Below, one piece after another: positions 15,101 to 24,606 of a DNA stretch of 64,000 nucleotides (position 1 is the stretch's first letter; the number at the start of each line of letters is the position of its first letter). The DNA is taken from positions 3,398,710 to 3,462,709 of the forward strand of contig NC_086386.1 of assembly GCF_036588685.1 (NCBI RefSeq), in the 5' to 3' direction. The notes beneath the pieces are model-generated. The model was not told where the DNA came from. It searched no databases and saw only the letters and a list, made by a program, of their open reading frames with translations. A program made the translations under genes and the position numbers. The stretch comes from Mytilus trossulus. Lineage: Eukaryota; Mollusca; Bivalvia; Mytilida; Mytilidae.

Positions 15101-18100
15101 TTTATATTTTAGAAGATAGAAGACCTGGATGCTTCATACTTTGTATATAGATGCCTCATGTTACCAACTTTCCGTCACTCACATGTCCAATGCCCTTGAC
15201 CTCATTTTCATGGTTCAGTGGCTACTTGAAAAAAAAGTTAAGATTTTGTGTAATGTTTTAAATTCTCTCTTATTATAAGTAATTGGATAACTATATTTGG
15301 TATGTGCGTACCTTGCAAGGTCCTCATGCCCGTCAGACAGTTTGCACTCGACCTCGACCTCATTTCATGGATCAGTGAACAAGGTAAAGTTTTGGTGGTC
15401 AAGTCCATATCTCAGATACTATAAGCAATAGGTCTAGTATATTCGGTGTATGGTAGGACTGTAAGGTGTACATGTCCAAATGGCAGGTGTCATCTGACCT
15501 TGACTTCATTTCCATGGTTCAGTTGTTATAGTTAAGTTTTTGTGTTTTGGTCTGTTTTTCTTATATTATATGCAATAGGTCCACTGTATTTGGTGTATTG
15601 AATGATTGTAAGGTGTACATCTCTAGCTCACATTTTTAATAAAGCTTTATATTTAGGTCTATCAACATAGTCATTTAAAATGATTAGTAAAGAAGGCGAG
15701 ACATTTCAGCGTGTGCACTCTTGTTGTTTTATTTTTTCAGTTCTAGATTTTCTGAAAATGAGCACTTTTGTGTTACGCATACTGAAACAGTTTAGAGGGT
15801 CAACTTTTAAAAAGGTTTGCCAATGAACCTATAAGAAACCAAATTGAAAAATCTCAATTTTTTCATCACAATTTTTATGAGAGAAAACGTAAAAAATCAT
15901 GATTCTCGTCTTTGTTAACATTTTTCATTATTTACCAGCATCGTCAGGACCGAATCATCAGCACAGAACGTTCTCTCGCAGGACAGCATTACACACCGTG
16001 GTATACATCTGCTTTTATTCCATCCCTTTATGCTTAAGCCTTACTCAGTCATATATGTCCTATATCGAACTGTGATGTATTTAGCGAAGTTGATACAAAT
16101 CGAAGTTGATTCCAAGAACTGTATATCTCTACCTTACTTCTATACTACTATACTAGGATTTGACCATATGTTACAACAATTGAAAAGCATTGGAAAAAAT
16201 GCAAGGTATCTAATTTCATTTAACGACATATTTGGTGTTAATATAAAAAGAGGTCCGAGGCTATGAAAGAAATGTTGATGACCTCAAGCTTCGAGAGATA
16301 TGAAGATTTGGTCACTCTCGAAAATTCACATTTCCCTCAGACAAAGCCCTCGTGAAATATTAATATTCTTGGGTGAACAAATCTTCATATCTCCCTCAGG
16401 AACGGGAAATGAATGAATAAAGCTATATATAATTCGTCTAAACATCAACCATACAATGTTAGATCTGTAAATTTGCTTTCGCAAATATTTTGTTCTTCCC
16501 TCGCAGGGATTCGAACCCATGCTACTGAGATATCGTGACACCAAATCGCCTGCACTGTAGCAGTTCCGCTAGACCACTTGACCACCTGGGCTTCATTTGC
16601 GAAAGCATATTCATTGATCTTTCATTGTTGGGTTGATGTTTAGACAAGTTGTATATATATACTGAGCTATCGTAACACCACATCGCCTGCACTGTATCCC
16701 ACGCGGATATATATTCAAGCCCGTGATGTGGGTATTTCCTTATATATATATATATATGTCTATCAATATTATACGATCCCCTTTTATTGGATGTGGATCC
16801 CCTTTATTGGATGTGGATATACATTTCGGCTTCTATCTTACTTTGTTCCATCCGTTTTCTCCCTCGTTTATATATGACCTATCATAGTGCCGATCTTTGC
16901 ATCGTACAACTAAAATATTTAATTTATAATACATTTAACCTAATAGTATACCGTGTTGATTTATGAATCAGGAAATTAGCTTTCTTTTTAAATTATATAT
17001 ACTATTATGTCTACTTCGTAACTATTTCCTTTCGGTATTTTCTCATTTACTTGTAGTTTGTTAAGAAATGAAAGTTTTACATATTCGAGACGATTTATAT
17101 TCCCGTTATTTTTCTACTCGAGAAAGTCGCGAAAATATTTTAGTTTAAACAATATTTATTAATAAATAATTTCAAGACAAATATTACAATGTTACATAAA
17201 GTACAAATATGGGATTCGGAAACAAGTTTGGAAAAACTTTTATAAAATATTTTGTCAAACCTGGTCCTTTAAAACATAGCTTAATCTATAGATGGATTTT
17301 ACTCATCAGTTTTTAACACACAATTAAGCGGAGATGGTAAGCGAGTCGATCTTAAATGCTTGTGAGCACACAGCAGCAAAAAGTGTTTTAAATCTGAATA
17401 CAATGGTTGATAAAGAAAATGTGATGTTTGATATGTCTGTAGGAAGATAAACGAAATACAAAACCTAACATGACAACATACAGTCATAAGCAATGTATAG
17501 ATCACTATACATAATTTTACTAGCGGATAAGCTTCAAACGGGAATTTGTGTGTCTGTGTTTTAGACAAGGGGAATAAATGAGGGAGAAAAGGGGGGGGGG
17601 CATAATTGTTTTTCTCGAGAAAAAAAATGTTATGATTTAACAGCTAGTCGTTTACCCTAAATCACTTTCTTAGCACTGTTTGTTCCTCTTTATACAATAC
17701 TTCAAGAGAAGAACATTGCGAATGTCGGGATCTGAGGGCCATGTAAACAGGCGGAGCGACTCTTTTTTTGTACATGGTTTATACATATGCAGGGGACATA
17801 TAATCTGATATTTTCTAAATCGATAATTTTTATTAGTCAGTGAACCGTGGCATTGCGTAAATGAACTAATTAAGATACTTTTATTCATATATGTTAAAAT
17901 TTGGATGATATTACAATTCGCAATCAACTGTTCTAATTTCTTTCACGACCATGCTTTTTTTTATCTTAAGAAACCGATTTATCAGCATCTGCCGTTTTCC
18001 TAAATTTTGAATTGAACTTCATGCCAACAGGTCTAAGAAAAAAAAGCATTTACTGCTTCCAGAAATATGTGTTTTCTCAAAAGTTAACCAGTGCTCGACT

Positions 18101-21100
18101 TTTTATCTGTGATTAATAAAAAGATAAAAAACAATTCGAAAAATTAGTTAATTGCTTTTAAGAAAAATATTAATTTATAATTGTGTTACGTAGCAGTACG
18201 CATGTAAGTTTCATTAGAAAAATACAATTAATAATGTATCGGAAAGTTATAATCTATTAATAAATAATCTACTGTGCAACATGCTGATATGATTGTCGGG
18301 ATTGCTATCCCAATGTTATCTTCTTCACGATAAACCACGATGCATTCCGCAAACCGATGAATATTCATAAACTGCTTTTACCTTATCCCTTTTAACATAA
18401 ACCCACAATAAACAACTACAGGTCACCTTACAGCCTTCAACAATGAGCAAAGCCTATACCACATAGTAAGCTATAAAAGGTCCCTGAATGACAAATGTAA
18501 AACTATTCAATAGAGAAAACTAAGGCCCTAATTCATGTTCAAATAATGAACAAAAGTTGCCTCAAACAAAGGTTAATAAGCTAATATACACAGTGTTTAA
18601 TTTACCACAAAACACAGTTCAATGTTTAAATACGGATGATGTCTTTTTCACTGTTCTAGAGTTTTATACCTTTTATATAACATTGTATGTAATTGTGGCG
18701 CAATCTGTGTGCCATTGACACATTATTTATGGACACATTCTTATTTGCAAAAAATACCAATCGAGAGAATGTTGAATTTCACGAGTAGTAAGGTGAGGGA
18801 AGTTCATTCTCAAGACTGGTATTTTTCGCAAATACCCCTCAAGAACATGATATATCTGTTTAATTACACAGAATGTTAATGTTGAAACGCATTGATGATC
18901 GTGACTTTACAAACGTCCAGTAGGATAGAGTATTTTTTGGCAAATACCATGGCAGAGAGGGTAAAAAAGGCAAATCTTTTTGGCAAATACCCTGGGGGCG
19001 TTAAAAAATGAACGATATTCGTTTGATAACAGTGAATTGGTGAAAAATACACTGGGTATCAACCAATCAAAACCCAGGATTCTTACATAAGGTGTAATTA
19101 TTCTTATAATTTATATAAAAGTATCATTTAAAAACCTTCTATTCTTTTTTGTTCAGAAATTTTCAGAGGAGAGTATAGAGAATTTCTTTGATAAAATATC
19201 AATCCTTGATGTAAGAGATTGCTGGCTCTCTTTGGTTGACACGTTCATGGAAATTAAAGAAAATCTTCCTTTCAATCCTGAAGATGTGAAATGGAAAGTT
19301 CCTGAATGCAGAAGAAAACTATTTTCGATGGGAGAGTTTGGTGATGGGTAATTTATCAATTTCCAATTATTTTTATGACAAGTTTGTAATTAAAATTAAA
19401 ATTAGAATTTGATAATAAATTGCTGTATAAGAAGTGCTCTTTCTGAATTTACCTTCATCAGGTACACTTACACCACAAAACAATATAGCCAACAAGAATG
19501 TGTCCATAGTACACGGATGCCCCACTCGTACTATCATTTTCTATGTTCAGTGGACCGTGAAAAGTGGGGTCAAAACTTTAATTTGGAATTAAAATTAGAA
19601 AAATCATATCATGGGGAACATGTGTTCTAAGTTTCAAGTTGATTGGACTTCAACTTCTTCAAAGACTACCTTGACCAAAAACTTTAACTTGAAGCGAACG
19701 GACACACAGACGGATGAACGAATGGAGGCACAGACCAGAAAACATAATGCCTCTCTACTATCGTAGGTGGGGCATAAAAACTTAGGATGCTAATATTTAC
19801 TCATGATTTAAAGGTTAATATTGGTATAAGACTGATGAAAACAGGGATTAGTTGTAATTGAGGACAGTGTGGGTTTTTTCTTCATAAATTAATGTTAATA
19901 CATTTATCGTTGAACATGGTATGTTTTTTGCATGAACATTTGCAATTTGCAGTGCCAATAACTACACTATTGAAATGTTGTTTCTTCAAAATATGTGATC
20001 ATAAGGTATATTTATTAGCTATGAAAAAAAAATTGTTTTAATGTTAATTGTAATTGATATATAAGTATTTGAAATTTATATGGAATACTCAAAATACCTT
20101 TTTATTATTTCTTTACTAGATACATAGAGAACATTCCAACTAAATACATAAGAGACCATGTTTATCCAATTAAAGTCCAAACCAAAGCTTCTTGGACAAT
20201 TTTCAGTGGACTGTCTGTCTTCATTTTTGGAACTGAAACCAAAGCTCAACAAATTAGACTTGCCATTGTCTGCACAGAGTTTTCAGAGATAGATAAGGTA
20301 AAAATACATGTACATTTCTGTTTGAAAATTTTTTTAGCCCTTCAGCTGATATAACCCATAACTTTGTGTCTCTTACTCAAAAATATTAATGTTCCGGACC
20401 ATATGAGTATTTGGACCATACGCGTATGGTCATGGCCATATGCGTATACTCATATGGTCCGGTATAATACTCGTTTGGTTATTAACGGGCCGGACCATAT
20501 GAGTATTTGGACCATATAGGTATTTTTTTGTAAATCACATTATAAAAGTATCAATAATACAAAAACGTTATCTAAAAAACAATGTATTATTTTTATAATT
20601 AAAATACTACGTAAAAAAGTTTTCATCGCTAATTACATTCTTGCATGTAGGCTTGGGGTGACATTTACTTCCTCATTGATAATGACCATCGGTATAAATT
20701 GTGATTATTATAATTTTGACAAGTAAGTAAAATTAACTTGTAATTTTTATTTAGCTAATCTTTTTACTATAATATAAAGATAAAATTAACTATATGATAG
20801 CGTCTTTTTAAAGAACAGTCATACCATATGAAGAGTTTAGAAGTATTAAAAGTAAACTGTAACAGAGTCTTAATTACTCCGACCATATGAGTATATACCC
20901 ATATGGTCATGACCATACTCGTATGGTCCAAATACTCATATGGTCCAGAACATTAATACAACTGATTGTTAAAAATCTGCATAAAGCAAGTGAAAGTCCA
21001 AGTTCAACTTAATATATCAAAGTTACATCAAGTCATTTGTAACCCCTTTGTTATCCTGTTGTAGCATGAAGTGCAGGTCATGGGTTTGACTTCAATTCAA

Positions 21101-24100
21101 ACCAAAGACTTGCAAATATGCTATTTTTCAGCTAATTACATCGCATCAAGAGGTAAAATTAAGGATTGTTCTGCTCAGGATAATGGGTCTGAGTGACTTC
21201 ATGTGGAGTGTTTTCTTGTGAACTAACATGTTAAAAGTCCAAGCCAGCATATTGTTCTAGAAAAAATACAGGGTCAATTTATTATTTCCTTATCATGTTG
21301 TCATCATGAATGTGCATTTAACTAGTCCTGGACCTTAAACAACCTTCAATCCATACATCTAGTTATTTGTTCTATCTTCATACATCATGAATATCATATA
21401 GGTTTATTGGTGTGAATGCTTATGGAGGTTGTTGAACATAACATTAATATAAACTCTTTAATTAATTTATTGTTATTGAAATGATTTCTTAATATCATTG
21501 CAGACGCAAAATTACAATGATAAGACAATTATTCAGATGGAGCTGAAGAAAATGGATAATTTCTGCAAAGATGAAGATATCTTAGGTATTTCTTTGATAA
21601 ATTGAGATAAAATTACATATTTTGAATTGACAGGTTATTCATAATACTAAAAATCAACTGGATACTTAATGTTATCTATACTGAGCTGAATAAGCTAAAT
21701 TGGTTTGAATCTTTAAGATCTGATAACAACTTAGTGTAATGAGAAAAAAATAAACATGTTAAAATGTGATTGACCTTCCAACATTGTTTTTTGATGGATG
21801 TCATACCATAGTCTGAAATTTTGTGTCCTACTAGATAACCAATGCAAGCAAGATTTAACAAAAATACTAAAAATTTCTGATTTTTTAATTGTGAAATGAA
21901 AAAGCATAGGAGATATATTACTGTATTCGAAATTGCAAAGTAGTAAACAAATAGGATACACAAGAAAGGAGAAGAAAATCTGTTTTAATTAATTTATTAT
22001 CTGATTTTAGGTTTGTTTCACCTTAGGTTCATTCCAATGGCATTCAAGTTGAATGTTTGTATTCACAAACGACTTAATGGCATCGAAGAAACATTCAGAC
22101 ATGAATGCCAGGAACCAAATGGAACGGTTGAATTCTTATCCATGCATCTGAAAAAGGAGCCTTGTGTGTCATACCACCTACTCGTAGATGGTATTTTTAT
22201 CTTCAACAGAGGACCAGAACTAAGAGAACAATGTGGGGCAAACCAGTTTGGGCTCTGTCAAGGTCGATCAGAGTCCTACATTCAGTGTGGTAAATGCTTA
22301 CAAAAGTACCATAGACAGTGTGTCATTGTTGAAGTTGAGACTTTTGCATGTGGTTGCCACATAGAAAGGCCACTGAAAAGTAGAAAGTAAGTATATACAA
22401 GTCTTGTCTATATATATAGATTCTAACATTGGTACCAGCGGATTATCAGATTTATCCAATAGAGATTTAAAAAAGTTGTCAATTTCACCTGTTAGTATAT
22501 TTTAGGTCATCCAGCTAGCTGATAAAACATTACAACCTTTCAACTCATCCAATCATCTTCTTAGATCATTGGCAACCACATTTGGATTTTTTTTTGTATG
22601 CAATTATTCTTGAAAGAGTTAAATTGCCAAAGATTTAGAGAAATATATTTACACAAAGATGTCTTTAAGTAAAATTAAATACCCTGCATTTATCATGCCT
22701 ACAGTTATTGAATGTTGAATTGCTGAAAGATATTCTTGCAAGCATGCAAGAACTGAAAAATTCATTTACACATTTATGAAGAAACTTATTGAAAAAAGTA
22801 AAATCACAAAATTACTGAACTCAGAGGAAAATCAATTCTGGAAAGTCCATAATCACATGGCAAAATCAAATAACAAAACGCATCAAAAACGAATAGACAA
22901 GAACAAGAAAAGACAGGTTTTATTTATTAAATTTGGTTGAAGTATTTCAATTCAATAAAATATTAATTTATAATTTGGAATGGACATTGTCACAATTACT
23001 TATCAACTAAATCAAATTAATCTTTTTCCAATAGATTTATATTTTTTTATTTGAATTTGATCAGGTTATATCTTTTGTGATGAATGTCATAACACAAATA
23101 GTTTTTTGTTGTATCAAAGAATATGAATGCTTTTGTTTCTTTCTCTTTAAACATGTTGTACATGTTTTTTTAGCTCAGGTTTGTTTAAATGCATACTATA
23201 TATTAACTATTCACAAAAATCCTGAATGTATTTTATTGCAGTGAAAGAATTTATAGATGCAAAGAAGAATTTATGAAACATGTGAAGAGTCTTGATATTA
23301 AAGTAAGACATGTTACTGTAGATCAATATATATTTCTAATTCTCAAGAAATTTGTTCAAATTATTAAGAAGAAGAAGAATTTAAATTTATTAAGTTTCAA
23401 TTTATCATCACTTCGTGACATATCCATTTATTAAAAAAACCAAAAACACAGATTTATTGAATGGTAAATATGACTTATGTCTGATGTATTCATATCATCC
23501 CAAGTACTTTATGTTTGCTAGCATAATTAAATCAAATTAAAATTAAGTAAGTACCTGAATTGGAAATAGGATATCTCATCATTTTTACATTGTGAATCAA
23601 CATGACCAATGAAAGAGAAGTACAGAATTTTCTTTACCTTTTTTCCAGTATTAAGGATGTACTTAGGTGAGGTTTAGGAATTTGTGTCAAATGTTTGGAC
23701 TCTTTGAGTTTTCCATACAATGCAAGGTAAAATATTTTGCCCCATAACACCCATTTATTTTTTCATATAAGTCTTAATAGCTTATGAAAGGTCATTTACC
23801 TCAATTTTAGAAGATTCTTAATTTTTCTTTCTTTTCTTTTGTTTTGAGACCCAAATAATACCAATGCAACTATAAGGTAAAAGTCTGAGTCACCCTTTCC
23901 CCCCTATATTTAAAATCTCAAATATCTTGAAAAGGAGTTCCATGATATTTTTAGCTTATTTGTATCCTGAACATATGCTCTACTAGCTAATAGTATCATT
24001 TTCAAATTCTTAATTTATAAATTTTGACCTAACCTCACCTACAATGACCTAAGTACATGCTTAAGTTTCTTTTATTTTGACTCTGAGTATAAAGACCAAT

Positions 24101-24575
24101 ACAGTTAACCATTAATCTTTTCCAGGAGCAATACAGCCAGTTAATTACACTTTATTATTACATTTTTTCTGTAGATATAGATAGAAATAGATGTAAAATT
24201 TATTGTATTTAAATTTACTTTTTTCTGAAGAAATTGGTATCAGATATTTCTTGTGAAAAGATTAATTCTGCACGCTGGCAAACCATGATTGGAACTAACC
24301 CAAAAGAAAAACAGATATGGAAAGATGGGAATAACATGGTTCTAACAATGACTGGGGCACCTACAGTGAGTCTTTCAATTTTTAAGAACATAATCTAACA
24401 TATATTTATATTGAAAAGTTTTAAGATTTTGTCCAAGCTGTGCACAAAATAGGAAAAAAATAAGATTGAAAATACACCAAATATTTATATTCAATATGAA
24501 TATTCGCATTTTGTCTATTACAATAAATTTTTTTATAATGTTCTGCATGCATTGTAGTATCCTTCATAGTATAAT

Positions 24576-24606
<31 letters not shown>

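Larger units (their letters stand above)
11507..18403. repeat. 6.9 kb segmental duplication, copy 1 (between gene 1 exons 11 and 12)
   Basis: Matches 32878-39773 in direct orientation at an offset of 21371 bases, changing to 21369 after a TA-repeat length difference (near 16741) and 21370 after a G-run difference (10 against 11 G, near 17591). I noticed no other difference when comparing the two. It begins at TTTACGGGGCTCGG immediately after gene 1 exon 11 and ends at TTTAACATAAACC. It holds truncated copies of a roughly 1.1 kb tandem unit, a 2.25 kb inverted-repeat transposon, a tRNA-like sequence and unassigned AT-rich DNA. Confidence 0.9.

Noticed and set aside
14807..15112. 101-codon frame inside the 2.25 kb transposon (also at 36178)
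   Set aside because: It crosses the hairpin head and CGG run (giving an Ala run) and has no transposase features.
16497..16590. Functional tRNA gene on the minus strand
   Set aside because: A- and B-box-like motifs are present but the acceptor stem does not pair and the anticodon arm is unclear; better called tRNA-derived.
11507..18403. The 6.9 kb block as a complete autonomous mobile element
   Set aside because: No terminal repeats, target duplication or transposase at its edges; its left edge lies inside a tandem unit. Kept as a segmental duplication, with assembly artefact as the main alternative.
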